DNA from: Morinoia aosen
Taxonomy: Eukaryota; Arthropoda; Malacostraca; Amphipoda; Talitridae
DNA: 64,000 bases
Assembly (NCBI GenBank): GCA_030386875.1
Contig: CM059568.1
Span: forward strand, 10,712,316-10,776,315
Direction: 5' to 3'
The notes under the pieces were generated by a model that did no database searches, was not told where the DNA came from, and saw nothing but the letters and a program-made list of their open reading frames with translations. The translations under genes were made by a program, and so were the position numbers. Below are positions 21,701 to 34,265 of the stretch, one piece after another. Every line of letters begins with the position of its first letter. Within the stretch, counting starts at the first letter, position 1.

Positions 21701-24700
21701 CGCGGCAAGGTTGCATTTCATTCTGTGCAAATGCGGCAAGGTTGCATTTCATTCTGTGCAAATGCGGCAAGGTTACATTTCATTGTGTGCAAACGCGGCA
21801 AGGTTGCATTTCATTGTGTGCAAATGCGGCAAGGTTGCATTTCATTCTGTGCAAATGCGGCAAGGTTACATTTCATTGTGTGCAAACGCGGCAAGGTTGC
21901 ATTTCATTGTGTGCAAACGCGGCAAGGTGGCATTTCATTCTGTGCAAACGCGGCAAGGTTGCATTTCATTCTGGGCAAACGCGGCAAGGTGGCATTTCAT
22001 TCTGTGCAAACGCGGCAAGGTTGCATTTCATTCTGGGCAAACGCGGCAAGGTTGCATTTCATTCTGGGCAAACGCGGCAAGGTGGCATTTCATTCTGGGC
22101 AAACGCGGCAAGGTGGCATTTCATTCTGTGCAAACGCGGCAAGGTTGCATTTCATTCTGGGCAAACGCGGCAAGGTGGCATTTCATTCTGGGCAAACGCG
22201 GCAAGGTGGCATTTCATTCTGTGCAAACGCGGCAAGGTTGCATTTCATTCTGGGCAAACGCGGCAAGGTGGCATTTCATTCTGTGCAAACGCGGCAAGGT
22301 TGCATTTCATTCTGTGCAAACGCGGCAAGGTTGCATTTCATTCTGGGCAAACGCGGCAAGGTGGCATTTCATTCTGTGCAAACGCGGCAAGGTGGCATTT
22401 CATTCTGGGCAAACGCGGCAAGGTGGCATTTCATTCTGTGCAAACGCGGCAAGGTTGCATTTCATTCTGGGCAAACGCGGCAAGGTGGCATTTCATTCTG
22501 TGCAAACGCGGCAAGGTGGCATTTCATTCTGGGCAAACGCGGCAAGGTGGCATTTCATTCTGTGCAAACGCGGCAAGGTTGCATTTCATTCTGGGCAAAC
22601 GCGGCAAGGTTGCATTTCATTCTGTGCAAACGCGGCAAGGTTGCATTTCATTCTGGGCAAACGCGGCAAGGTGGCATTTCATTCTGTGCAAACGCGGCAA
22701 GGTGGCATTTCATTCTGGGCAAACGCGGCAAGGTGGCATTTCATTCTGTGCAAACGCGGCAAGGTTGCATTTCATTCTGGGCAAACGCGGCAAGGTGGCA
22801 TTTCATTCTGGGCAAACGCGGCAAGGTGGCATTTCATTCTGTGCAAACGCGGCAAGGTTGCATTTCATTCTGGGCAAACGCGGCAAGGTGGCATTTCATT
22901 CTGGGCAAACGCGGCAAGGTGGCATTTCATTCTGTGCAAACGCGGCAAGGTTGCATTTCATTCTGGGCAAACGCGGCAAGGTGGCATTTCATTCTGTGCA
23001 AACGCGGCAAGGTTGCATTTCATTCTGTGCAAACGCGGCAAGGTTGCATTTCATTCTGTGCAAACGCGGCAAGGTTGCATTTCATTCTGGGCAAACGCGG
23101 CAAGGTTGCATTTCATTCTGTGCAAACGCGGCAAGGTGGCATTTCATTCTGGGCAAACGCGGCAAGGTTGCATTTCATTCTGTGCAAACGCGGCAAGGTT
23201 GCATTTCATTCTGGGCAAACGCGGCAAGGTTGCATTTCATTCTGTGCAAACGCGGCAAGGTTGCATTTCATTCTGGGCAAACGCGGCAAGGTTGCATTTC
23301 ATTCTGTGCAAACGCGGCAAGGTTGCATTTCATTCTGTGCAAACGCGGCAAGGTTGCATTTCATTCTGGGCAAACGCGGCAAGGTTGCATTTCATTCTGT
23401 GCAAACGCGGCAAGGTGGCATTTCATTCTGTGCAAACGCGGCAAGGTTGCATTTCATTCTGTGCAAACGCGGCAAGGTTGCATTTCATTCTGGGCAAACG
23501 CGGCAAGGTGGCATTTCATTCTGAGCAAACGCGGCAAGGTTGCATTTCATTCTGGGCAAACGCGGCAAGGTGGCATTTCATTCTGTGCAAACGCGGCAAG
23601 GTTGCATTTCATTCTGGGCAAACGCGGCAAGGTTGCATTTCATTCTGTGCAAACGCGGCAAGGTTGCATTTCATTCTGGGCAAACGCGGCAAGGTGGCAT
23701 TTCATTCTGAGCAAACGCGGCAAGGTTGCATTTCATTCTGGGCAAACGCGGCAAGGTGGCATTTCATTCTGTGCAAATGCAGCAAGGTTGCATTTCATTC
23801 TGGGCAAACGCGGCAAGGTTGCATTTCATTCTGGGCAAACGCGGCAAGGTTGCATTTCATTCTGAGCAAACGCGGCAAGGTTGCATGTCATTCTGAGCAA
23901 ACGCGGCAAGGTTGCATTTCATTCTGAGCAAACGCGGCAAGGTTGCATTTCATTCTGTGCAAACGCGGCAAGGTTGCATTTCATTGTGTGCAAACGCGGC
24001 AAGGTTGCATTTCATTCTGTGCAAACGCGGCAAGGTTACATTTCATTGTGTGCAAACGCGGCAAGGTTGCATTTCATTGTGTGCAAACGCGGCAAGGTTG
24101 CATTTCATTGTGTGCAAACGCGGCAAGGTTGCATTTCATTCTGTGCAAACGCGGCAAGGTTACATTTCATTGTGTGCAAACGCGGCAACGTTGCATTTCA
24201 TTGTGTGCAAACGCGGCAAGGTTGCATTTCATTGTGTGCAAACGCGGCAAGGTTGCATTTCATTCTGTGCAAACGCGGCAAGGTTACATTTCATTGTGTG
24301 CAAACGCGGCAAGGTTGCATTTCATTGTGTGCAAACGCGGCAAGGTTGCATTTCATTCTGAGCAAACGCGGCAAGGTTGCATTTCATTCTGGGCAAACGC
24401 GGCAAGGTTGCATTTCATTCTGAGCAAACGCGGCAAGGTTGCATTTCATTGTGTGCAAACGCGGCAAGGTTGCATTTCATTGTGTGCAAACGCGGCAAGG
24501 TTGCATTTCATTGTGTGCAAACGCGGCAAGGTTGCATTTCATTCTGAGCAAACGCGGCAAGGTTGCATTTCATTGTGTGCAAACGCGGCAAGGTTGCATT
24601 TCATTGTGTGCAAACGCGGCAAGGTTGCATTTCATTGTGTGCAAACGCGGCAAGGTTGCATTTCATTGTGTGCAAACGCGGCAAGGTTGCATTTCATTCT

Positions 24701-24893
24701 GAGCAAACGCGGCAAGGTTGCATTTCATTCTGTGCAAACGCGGCAAGGTTGCATTTCATTCTGGGCAAACGCGTCAAGGTTGCATGTCATTCTGTGCAAA
24801 CGCAGCAAGGTTACATTTCATTGTGTGCAAACGCGGCAAGGTTGCATTTCATTCTGGGCAAACGCGGCAAGGTTATATTTCATTTTGTGTAAA
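21701..24893. repeat. 31-bp minisatellite array, about 103 copies
   Basis: Units of 31 bp: GGCAAGGTTGCATTTCATTC then TGTGCAAACGC. Variable sites are GTTGC/GTGGC/GTTAC and CTGTG/CTGGG/CTGAG/GTGTG. The GTGTG variants lie at both edges and the GTGGC and CTGGG variants in the middle. The unit has no stop in any plus frame and 31 is not a multiple of 3. All three plus frames therefore stay open for about 2 kb and spell the same 31-residue period; this is not evidence of a protein. Confidence 0.97.
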
Positions 24894-25052
24894 TTAAAAA
24901 GAAAGAGCGGCGTGATATCCGTCAAGCGAGCACAGGGTGAAATGAGATGCATTTGCTGGAGTTACTCTCGTTTAGAGAGCTGCTATAAGTGTGACCAGCG
25001 CAGTTCTGAGAACAAAACATGGCAAGCAACATTACGGCACGATAAATAAAGC

Positions 25053-27318
25053 AAGGCACAACAAACAGAACAGGGCACAACAAACAGAACAGGGCTAAAC
25101 AAATAGAACATGGCTCAACAAACAGAACAGGGCACAACGAATAGAACAGGGCTCAACAAACAGAACAGGGCACAACAAACAGAACAGAACCGGGCACAAC
25201 AAATAGAACAGGGCTCAACAAACAGAACAGGGCACAACAAACAGAACAGAACAAGGCACAACAAACAGAACAGGGGACAACAAACAGAACAGGGCATAAC
25301 AAACAGAACAGAACAGGGCACAACAAATAGAACAGGGCACAACAAACAGAACAGGGCACAACAAACAGAACAGGAGACAACAAACAGAACAGGACACAAC
25401 AAACAGAACAGGGCACAACAAATAGAACAGGGCTCAACAAACAGAACAGGGCACAACAAACAGAACAGAACAGGGCAAAAAAAAACAGAACAGGGCACAA
25501 CAAACAGAACAAAGCACAACAAACAGAACAGAACAGGGCACAACAAACAGAACAGGGCACAACAAACAGAACAGAACAAGGCACAACAAACAGAACAGAA
25601 CAGAGCACAACAAACAAAACAGAACAGGGCACAACAAACAGAACAGGACACAACAAACAGAACAGAACAGGTCACAACAAATAGAACAGGGCTCAACAAA
25701 CAGAACAGGGCACAACAATCAGAACAGGGCTCAATAAACAGAACAGAGCGCAACAAACAGAACAGTACAGGGCACAACAAACAGAACAGGACACTAAAAA
25801 CAGAACAGAACAGGGCACAACAAATAGAACAGGGTTCAACAAACAGAACGGGGCACAACAAACAGAACAGGGCACAACAAACAGAACAGGGCACAACAAA
25901 CAGAACAGGGCACAACAAACAGAACAGGACACAACAAACAGAACAGAACAGGGCACAATAAACAGAACAGCGCACAACAAACAGAACAGGGCCCAACAAA
26001 CAGAACAGGGCACAACAAACAGAACAGAACAGGGCACAACAAATAGAACAGGGCTCAACAAACGGAACAGGGCACAACAAATAGAACAGGGCTCAACAAA
26101 CAGAACAGGGCACAACAAACAGAACAGGGCACAACAAGCAGAACAGGGCACAACAAACAGAACAGGGCACAACAAACATAACAGGGCACAACAAACAGAA
26201 CAGGACACAACAAACAGAACAGGGCACAACAAACAGAACAGGGCTCAACAAACAGAACCGGGCACAACAAACAGAACAGAACAGGGCACAACAAACAGGA
26301 CAGAACAAGGCACAACAAACAGGACAGAACAGGGCACAACAAACAGAACAGAACAGGGCACAACAAACAGAACAGAACAGGGCACAACAAACAGAACAGG
26401 GCACAACAAACAGAACAGGGCACAACAAACAGAACAGGGCACAACAAACAGAACAGGGCACAACAAACAGAACAGGGCACAACAAACAGAACAGGGCACA
26501 ACAAACAGAACAGGGCACAACAAACAGAACAGGGCACAACACGCAGAGCAGGGCACAACAAACATAACAGGGCACAACAAACATAACAGGGCACAACAAA
26601 CAGAACAGGGCACAACAAACAGAACAGGGCACAACAAACAGAACAGGAGACAACAAACAGAACAGGGCACAACAAACAGAACAGGGCACAACAAACAGAA
26701 CAGGGCACAACAAACAGAGCAGGGCACAACAAACAGAACAGGGCACAACAAACAGAACAGGGTACAACAAACAGAACAGGGCACAACAAAGAGAACAGGA
26801 GACAACAAACAGAACAGGAGACAACAAACAGAACAGGAGACAACAAACAGAACAGGGCACAACAAACAGCACAGGGCGCAACAAACAGCACACGGCACAA
26901 AAAACAGAACAGGAGACAACAAACAGAACAGGGCACAACAAACAGAACAGGGCACAACAAACAGAACAGGGCACAACAAACAGAACAGGAGACAACAAAC
27001 AGAACAGGGCACAAAAAACAGAACAGGGCACAACAAACAGAACAGGACACAACAAACAGAACAGGACACAACAAACAGAACAGGGCACAACAAACAGAAC
27101 AGGGTACAACAAACAGAACAGGGCACAACAAACAGAACAGGGCACAACAAACAGAACAGGGCACAACAAACAGAACAGGGCACAACAAACAGAACAGGGC
27201 ACAACAAACAGAACAGGGCACAACAAACAGAACAGGAGACAACAAACATAACAAGGCACAACAAACATAACAAGGCACAACAAACAGAACAGGCCACAAC
27301 AAACAGAACAGGGCACAA
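25053..27318. repeat. 20-bp minisatellite array, left part (about 113 copies)
   Basis: Units of 20 bp, GGGCACAACAAACAGAACAG, with 25-bp versions containing an extra AGAAC. The left third is richer in 25-bp and GGGCTCAACAAAT variants; the right part is more uniform. Long open frames on both strands (up to 465 codons on minus) follow from stop-free units. The array is cut at 27318 by retroposon R2 and resumes at 28323. Confidence 0.97.
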
Positions 27319-28317
27319 GAAAAAGAAAGAAAAACGTTTATTTCCAAGTTGCCACATGAGATACATGCCAACATATTGGCTTTTAAAGGTTTCTTAATAT
27401 AGGACATCTTAAAACAAATGTTCCATACGAGGAGTACTAATTGACAAACCATCCGAGGTGTACAAGTAGATAAGCCACACGAGGCATAATAATAGACAAA
27501 CTATACGAGGTGTACTAATAGACAAACTATCAGAGGTGTACAAATAGATAGACCATACGAGGTGTACTAATAGACAAACTATCAGAGGTGTACAAATAGA
27601 TAGACCATACGAGGCATATTAATTGACAAAATATACGAGGCGTACCAATAGACAAACCATTCGTGGTGTGCTAATAGTCTAACAGAAGTTCTATACTAGG
27701 AGTACTAATTGACAAACCATCCGAGGTGTACAAATAGATAAGCCATTCGAGGCATAATAATAGGCAAACTATACGAGGTGTACTAATAGACAAGTTATCA
27801 GAGGTGTACAAATAGATAGACCATACGAGGCATAATAATAGACAAAATGTACGAGGCGTTCTAATAGACAAACCATACGTGGCGTGGCAATAGTCTATCT
27901 CTGTCAAGGGTAGTTGAATGAGAAATGAAAAATATGCCCTAAAAATATGCAAAGCCCTATCACCATCAAAAACATATTTCAAATCTTCTCGATATTCACC
28001 ACAACATCATGCGGACATGGGTACATGGGATAAAATGGAGATACAGTGTAAGCCGGTTACCACTCATGATTGGCAAATATCTACAAAATATTGGCAGAAA
28101 TGGGTAAACAAACATATACTCAAAATCAAAATTCATAGCTTGTACAACATACGGACAGAAAGATAATTTTACCACGATTCACATGCTCAAATTGCACTTT
28201 ATTTCATTAATTATACTTGTCATTAATCCGATTCACAGAAACGCCTTCTCGGGAAGTGATAGATCTATTTTTGAATCATTTCGCTAGTGCAATAAAATTT
28301 ATTAACCGGATGGTGTT
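27319..28317 (+). mobile_element. Retroposon R2, copy 2, inserted in the 20-bp array
   Basis: Begins GAAAAAGAAAGAAAAACG and TTTATTTCCAAGTTGCCAC (a reversed A-rich 3' end with an AATAAA-like box on the minus strand). It continues with a 26-bp tandem block (27430-27895) and then about 400 bp of AT-rich sequence shared with 52040-52415. The satellite reads ...GGGCACAA on its left and ACAACAAAC on its right, so ACAA may be duplicated. It is most likely a non-LTR retroposon transcribed from the minus strand. Confidence 0.7.
27430..27895. repeat. 26-bp tandem block inside R2
   Basis: About 18 units of 26 bp such as GAGGTGTACTAATAGACAAAC plus a five-base spacer. Two unit types alternate, TACTAATAGACAAAC and TACAAATAGATAGACC. 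The same block is present in the other R2 copies with fewer units (about 15990-16190 and 51855-52030). Confidence 0.85.
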
Positions 28318-28322
28318 TGCGT

Positions 28323-28710
28323 ACAACAAACAGAACAGGAGACAACAAACAGAACAGGGCACAACAAACAGAACAGGGCACAACAAACAGAACAGGGCAC
28401 AACAAACAGAACAGGGCACAACAAACAGAACAGGGCACAACAAACAGAACAGGGCACAACAAACAGAACAGGGCACAACAAACAGAACAGGAGACAACAA
28501 ACAGAACAGGACACAACAAACAGAACAGGGCACAACAAACAGAACAGGGCACAACATACAGAACAGGGCACAACAAACAGAACAGGAGACAACAAACAGA
28601 ACAGGACACAACAAACAGAACAGGGCACAACAAACAGAACAGGGCACAACATACAAAACAGGGCACAACAAACAGAACAGGGCACAACAAACAGAACAGG
28701 AGACAACAAA
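28323..28710. repeat. 20-bp minisatellite array, right part (about 19 copies)
   Basis: Continuation of the 25053-27318 array beyond the R2 insertion, with the same GGGCACAACAAACAGAACAG unit and GGAGACAAC variants. Confidence 0.95.
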
Positions 28711-29252
28711 GCAGCATTCAAAAATTTTCGTCAGCGTATGAGTTCGATATTTCATCAGTAGATAAAAATGATTTTGATGCTGTGGACTTTCATTCAATAC
28801 TCAAACATAACATAGGTCACTTGCATGAGGGCAATAATATAAAATCTCAGTGCAGTTTCAATTACAATAAGTTCCAGAAATAATTCTTCACGACGAAATT
28901 AGCTCCGTACTTGAGTAGATCCTCCGATGAATTTCGAGCTTCGAAAGAAGTGTGTGCGCCAATTATTCTATATCATGAGACTCTTTGCTATCAGAACCGT
29001 ATTATTTTTAAAAACATCAATTACATAACAAACCATCCTTGCTGAACAGGAATGTTCTTATTGAGAGATTTCTCTTTCCCAGCAAGAGCCGACGCTCCTC
29101 CAAGGCGAACAAGCGGCCGCTGCTCACCTCCTCTGAGCTGCAGCGCTGGTCGCGTCAGGTCGCGTGTGAAGATGCCGGACCTGTTCTGCAAACTGGAGTT
29201 CCGAGCCTTCCCAGGGCAAGGCCGTCCACCTCCGCTCGCTGGAGGGATACCC
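28711..29252. other. Spacer with a GC-rich block
   Basis: 28711-29035 is AT-rich. 29040-29245 is sharply GC-rich and contains overlapping open frames on both strands; one plus frame includes KMPDLFCKLEFRAFPG. It could be a lone exon or a captured fragment, but no family is recognisable and splice sites are not decisive. Confidence 0.25.
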
Positions 29253-29700
29253 ATCTCGTTCATATTTCTTGCATAGATGATTACAGTAACTTAAGGTATT
29301 GTATCTCGTTCATATTTCTTGCATAGATGATTACAGTAACTTACTGTATTGTATCTCGTTCATATTTCTTGTTTAGATGATTACAGTAACTTACGGTGTT
29401 GTATCTCGTTCATATTTCTTGCATAAGTGATTACAGTAACTTACGGTGTTGTATCTCGTTCATATTTCTTGTTTAGATGATTGCAGTAACTTACGGTGTT
29501 GTATCTCGTTCATATTTCTTGCATAAGTGATTACAGTAACTTACGGTGTTGTATCTCGTTCATGTTTCTTGCATAGATGATTACAGTAACTTACTGTATT
29601 GTATCTCGTTCATATTTCTTGTTTAGATGATTACAGTAACTTACGGTGTTGTATCTCGTTCATATTTATTGCATAGATGATTACAGTAACTTACGGTATT
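29253..29700. repeat. 50-bp tandem array, 9 copies
   Basis: Units of 50 bp: ATCTCGTTCATATTTCTTGC, ATAGATGATTACAGTAACTT and ACGGTATTGT. Variants GCATAAGTGA and GTTTAGATGA alternate, suggesting that a two-unit block was amplified. Confidence 0.95.
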
Positions 29701-30375
29701 GACAAAACTTTACAAGTTATTTCATTTTCTTTGCTTGCATGCGTGTTACGTTTCTATTTAGATAAAAAGTCTGCTTGTCATTTAATTTTCTGAAATTTTT
29801 CTGTTAACGTCTGTTGGCAGTTCTAAATTTGGTTTCATTAAAACATTCACAATATTATGTGATAGACTAAAAATTATTTCACACAAGCTCCAGCTTAAAA
29901 TTCCGACGTGACCCTGAACGTTTGTTCTTAATTTTGATTCGAAAAAGCAGGATCATTTTCCACTGTATTTAAAAAGAGTACACATATGCTGTTCTATAGC
30001 TTGCATTGAAAGGCTAGCTCTCGCACTGTGCCCTCGCGCATGTCATTTATTTCATGTGACTGATCTGGCCTTTCCAGTGTGTCGCTCCGACTTCACTCCG
30101 AGGCCAATCGTGCACAATGAGTGGAGTTATCTCACTGAATAATACCTCGGTGGAACATTCCACATGATCACTCGCAAGATAGGAATGCTTCCGCTACGCT
30201 GTGACTGCAAGCAAGACAGTTACTTTTCTTAAAATAGATTTTCTTTTCACCCTCTGGAAGCTCCTGTTTCAGAAGAGTGCGTTTTGGCATGGCAGTCGTC
30301 AACAGTAAAATAATTCAAGATAGTCAATTGTTCCTTTTTAGTCATTTTGCTAATTACCTTTACAGGTAGATAGGG
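29701..30375. other. Spacer, no gene seen
   Basis: AT-rich unique sequence with a short more GC-rich patch near 30010-30200. No recognisable feature. Confidence 0.4.
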
Positions 30376-31196
30376 CTAGATAGGGTGCTGGCAGAAAAGA
30401 AAGAAAGAAGAGAAAAACAGTTTATTTCCAATAAAATTAAAACGCTAAATGTTCAACATTGGTTTAGCAGCACAAGGCAGTCACGTCAATAAGCGCAGCA
30501 CTTCGAAAGTATGACTCGCTCATCCTTGCATCATCAAGTCCTCGTACTTACGGTCAGATCATCTGCCCACCTGTTCATGTGTGAGAGAGATGCGCTACCA
30601 CGCTGTCCTTGACTTACCACATGGGCACCAGAGGCAGGTAGGCTCTCCCTCGCATTGCCTGCACTATTTGCTTTAGAGAAGGCGAAGGCAGGCCTCGCGT
30701 TGTCCCATTGTCGCTCTGTGAACAAATTTGAACTTGTCCCACTTGAGATTGCGTGTCTCGATGCGCTCACTCGTCACAAGGCGCTCAACTTCTGTGAGAT
30801 TTTTGATGCTTCCAGTACGGATTAGTCATCAATTAAAGTGGCATTCTAACCATGAGAAGACTCCTCAAGCAAATAATTAAGAAATCATTAATCTTACATT
30901 CCAGCATTCGAGACACTACCTCCTCCTTCCCATAGTGTTTTGCCTTTAAACTCCTATTATTTCTACACTGTTTGCAGGGTGAATTTTTATGCATTTCAGC
31001 AACACAGCAAAATATACGTTGAATTTCCAAATGTATACACCTGTAAACCATCCGCTTAGATTCACATTTAGGAAACGAAATTCTTTAATTGGCTCTTTTT
31101 ATAGAATGAACAAATGATGCAAATTGTTCTAGCAAGGCCTAAATGTATTATGGTGATACATGTGCATTGCCTTAAAAGGAACGTTTTTCTATCTCC
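30376..31196. repeat. Probable retroposon 3' end and unique sequence
   Basis: The start AAAGAAAGAAAGAAGAG, then CAGTTTATTTCCAATAAAAT, is the reverse of the tail TTGGAAATAAAC..TTTTTC seen in R2, R3 and the SINE. This suggests a minus-strand retroposon whose 3' end lies at 30376. The rest up to 31196 has no other copy in this window and no convincing coding frame. Confidence 0.35.
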
Positions 31197-31399
31197 TTGA
31201 GTAAAATAATTCTATTGTGGCGCATTTTTATAGAAATAGAAAGGCGAAATAGAAACAAGGAATTGAACGCGCCTGTTGCTCACAAGCAGACGTGGAAATG
31301 TCTCACCGAGACGCGGCCCAAAAACGAAGCACAGTACACACGGTTACCCAGAATTCTTCGTCGCTCGCACAGAAACGCGTTTAATTGGTGCGCCCTGCT

Positions 31400-31620
31400 G
31401 ACCCTGAATATCCTGATGTTCTCCGCAGCTCGCCGTGTGTGCAGGACGCGTCCTGATAGTGTCTTCTGGATCGCTTCTCGCCTGCAGCACCTCCGTCGTG
31501 GTGGTCGTGTGTGCTGCTCCCCCAGCTCCCACACCAGGTGCCGCACCCCAGCTCCTCCACCAGGTGCCGCACCCCCAGCTCCCCCACCAGGCAACACCCC
31601 GGAACACGTCAGAATAACAC
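31400..31620 (+). other. GC-rich block with possible secreted-protein exon
   Basis: After CTCCGCAG (a plausible acceptor at about 31429) one plus frame reads CAGRVLIVSSGSLLACSTS, VVVVVCAAPPAPTPGAAPQL and a Pro/Gln-rich tail that stops near 31617. The hydrophobic run followed by Ala-Pro repeats is reminiscent of a signal peptide plus low-complexity secreted protein. A different frame runs from 31197 to 31769 (190 codons) with no recognisable content. A 27-bp CCACCAGGTGCCGCACCCC-type repeat lies inside. I cannot tell a real exon from a repetitive block. Confidence 0.2.
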
Positions 31621-31769
31621 GTCCATCAGTCCGTGAGACACGCGTCCATGTGAAAATAGACCGAGCATTTCACACGCTCTTCTTGGGAGTGGATCATAGT
31701 ATCACAATTGAATTTTCATTTATTACGATGCATATGCATATTATAGTTGTTTTGTATTATACTTTCTGA

Positions 31770-32723
31770 AATGAGAAAATATCATTTTACAAGGACTTAG
31801 AATCCAAACTTGGCATTGTGATCTCCTATTACTTCAATCAACGTTAATTCGAAAAGCATGTGAATTGAAATTTTGAGGACACTTCTACGTTTTTATATAA
31901 TTCATTAATAAATCGAGTGAATTCCAAGTTGATAGCTACTTTTTGCAGGCATCCAGTATTATTGATGCTCAACAGCTAGTTTTGAATTGACAGCGGACTA
32001 AATTGCAAAGTCTAATTGAACAGAAAATTCGTTGAAAAACATACCCGCAATTTCATAAATCTGCAATGAAAAGCGAGTGAGGCTGGCGCTGAATTCCCTA
32101 CTATTAGGAAAGCAAACCTGAGCCGTCTCGTGTCCCGGTCAGTGTTCATCCTCTCGTATCGTGATGCCATCCGTGTCTGCTGGGTGATTAATACAACTCT
32201 AGCCTCAATATTGCAAATTATCTCGTAATTCAATTTACCTCCTCGTTGTCTGTGACCTTTTAGACTTTTGGAAGCCGGCGTAGATAGTCAGTAAGGTTCA
32301 TATTGAAGTCTTAGCGCGTTTTTTTTTTCAATGTTAACAACTAAACCTGCATCGAGTTGCCTGCCACCCCATGACATTGTTTGTTCCATTGCACTTATTA
32401 ATTTTCTGTGAGAACGTGCGTGTGCCGTGACTGCTGCAGCTAGCAGGGACTGCAAGGCATTGAAGTCTCCTCGAGTGCAGCAAGCGCTGCTCTTCATCTT
32501 GCATGAAGGACCTCATACGCGTCATATTTTGGTGATAGCCTACAGCATATTATCGATGCTTCTACATGGGGCTTATGAAAACTAAGACGCGCCCATATGT
32601 CCACGTTTAGTGAAACCTATCCGGATCGTGTTACGTACCCTGAACAGTACTGCGCGCAGTGTAGGTCGCACGGATTTGTCGAGCAGCACTGCACTCTGCC
32701 CTACAGTGCAGACGCTGCTGCCT
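31770..32723. other. Spacer, no gene seen
   Basis: No coding or repeat feature that I can support; several minus-strand short frames overlap one another without motifs. Confidence 0.4.
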
Positions 32724-32825
32724 AGTTTGACTTTTCCGCCGGAGCATGCATGTTTTTCGCCGCCCAAGCGATTAAGAAATTCAGGTGGCAAAAAACATGC
32801 ATGCAGGTGGCGAAAAAGTTAGACT
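32724..32825. mobile_element. Hairpin MITE 'ATGCATG', copy 1
   Basis: 102-bp near-palindrome: AGTTTGACTTTTCCGCC and CATGCATGTTTTTCGCCGCC on the left, AAAACATGCATGCAGG and TGGCGAAAAAGTTAGACT on the right. Same family as 37865-37966 and 38824-38936. Confidence 0.88.
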
Positions 32826-33011
32826 TTAAAAGAAATAAAACCACAAACGATGAAATAAAATTCATATTGATGGGCATTCAGACTAGCGCGCATAGTTTCG
32901 AATATTACAATTCATTTTCAATGAATGCATGAAACAAAATAAGAAAGCACATTAAAAAAGACTTACAAATTTTGCATATTACTAATGAAATAGAAACTAC
33001 ATATTATGATT

Positions 33012-34265
33012 TCAGAGAATGTTCAATGGATATGCAGATTGGTCAAAATTCAAATTAGGTTGCAGTTTTCTTATATAAATGGATTCTAAAATTCTGATAT
33101 CTATTACATTGCAAGTATCTATAATTTTGAAATCAGTACTGGAGAAACTATGATTGGTCTGCTCACAATGGGTCCTGGGGGCAGACGGCATGGTGGATTT
33201 GTACTGAAAGAACGGCCTAAATGTTGCCAGAAACGAATTTTCGACTGCTTTCGCGTACTCCCAATATAGGAACTCTTGCAAGTTTCACACGTATATTGAT
33301 AAATGACATTCGAGAGAACAGCCGCAGGCAATCGATCTTTATATTGAAAAAAATTTTGAATTTTGAATGAATTTTTGAAGCTGAAGCGAAAAGTCTAGTT
33401 GAGGATAAAATTTTGATAAAGTCAAGACTAAATATTTCTGCATATCGTGTGAACACTCGCCAATGAAAGGTAAAGACACATAAAGTTTTTTCTTCGCAAC
33501 AGTAGGTAGATCGGGATTATCAGACGTAAATTTAGTGCACAGAAACTTCTTCACGATATTCTCGAATAAATGGATGGAATAACAGTTGTCTGAAAAGAAT
33601 TTACGGAGAAAGTCAAATTCTATGGCCATTAAATTATAATTGGATGATAAATGATAACCTCTGTAAATAAGGGTACGAATTGCATTCAGTTTGTAAAAAA
33701 AAAAGAGGAGAAACAATGAAAGTTCATACCAAGTCCAGTGAACGTAGGTTTCCTATAAACACTTAGTTGAGGGTTGCCATTATGCTTGTGAATCAACATA
33801 TCAAGAAATGGTAGTTTGTTATTGGTCTCCTTTTCCATTGTGAATTGAATGTTGCTATGGCGTTGATTAATGAAATTCAAAAATTCACCCGCCTGCACCG
33901 GATCTTCGAATATTACAAAAGTATCGTCCAAATAACGTTTGTACAAAATAGGTTTAAAGTTTACAGGACAGTCTGATAGAAATTTCTCCTCCAAATCACA
34001 AAGAAATATATTTGCTAGAGTAGGTGCCAACGGATTTCCCATAGCTAAACCATCCATTTGCTTATACATCACATTATTGAATAGAAAGATAGTGTCTACA
34101 ACAGCTAATTTTAAAAGTTCAAGCAATTTATTTCTGTCCAAACCGTGAAAGGACTCATTAACCGAAAAGATTTTCCTACATAACAAGTCTAAGGTTTCTA
34201 TTACAGGTACATTGGTATAAAGGGAAGTAACATCAAAGTTAGACTGGGTCAGCTCATTGACGCTG
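33012..34265 (-). mobile_element. Penelope-like retroelement, broken, 5'-truncated
   Basis: Minus-strand PLE. The reverse transcriptase has NFDVTSLYTNVP, GLAMGNPLAPTLANIFL and the catalytic YLDDTFVIF, then LPFLDMLIHKHNG and VYRKPTFTG. A GIY-YIG endonuclease follows (YQYTCETCKSSYIGSTRKQS), with the typical C-terminal LESIYIRKLQPNLN and YPLNIL. It is clearly better preserved than the copy at 1215-2710 but is also broken, with a few interruptions, and it lacks its N-terminal part. Its upstream edge is at about 34265, where the sequence changes to GC-rich DNA with a poly-C run. Confidence 0.9.

Noticed and set aside
21711-27452. Open frames of up to 738 codons across the 31-bp and 20-bp arrays as repetitive protein genes
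   Set aside because: They follow from stop-free tandem units, run in several frames or on both strands at once, and have no start context, splice structure or unique flanking protein sequence.
31197-31769. 190-codon plus-strand open frame as a gene
   Set aside because: Composition changes abruptly along it, the ends are AT-rich noise, and another frame in the middle is more protein-like.
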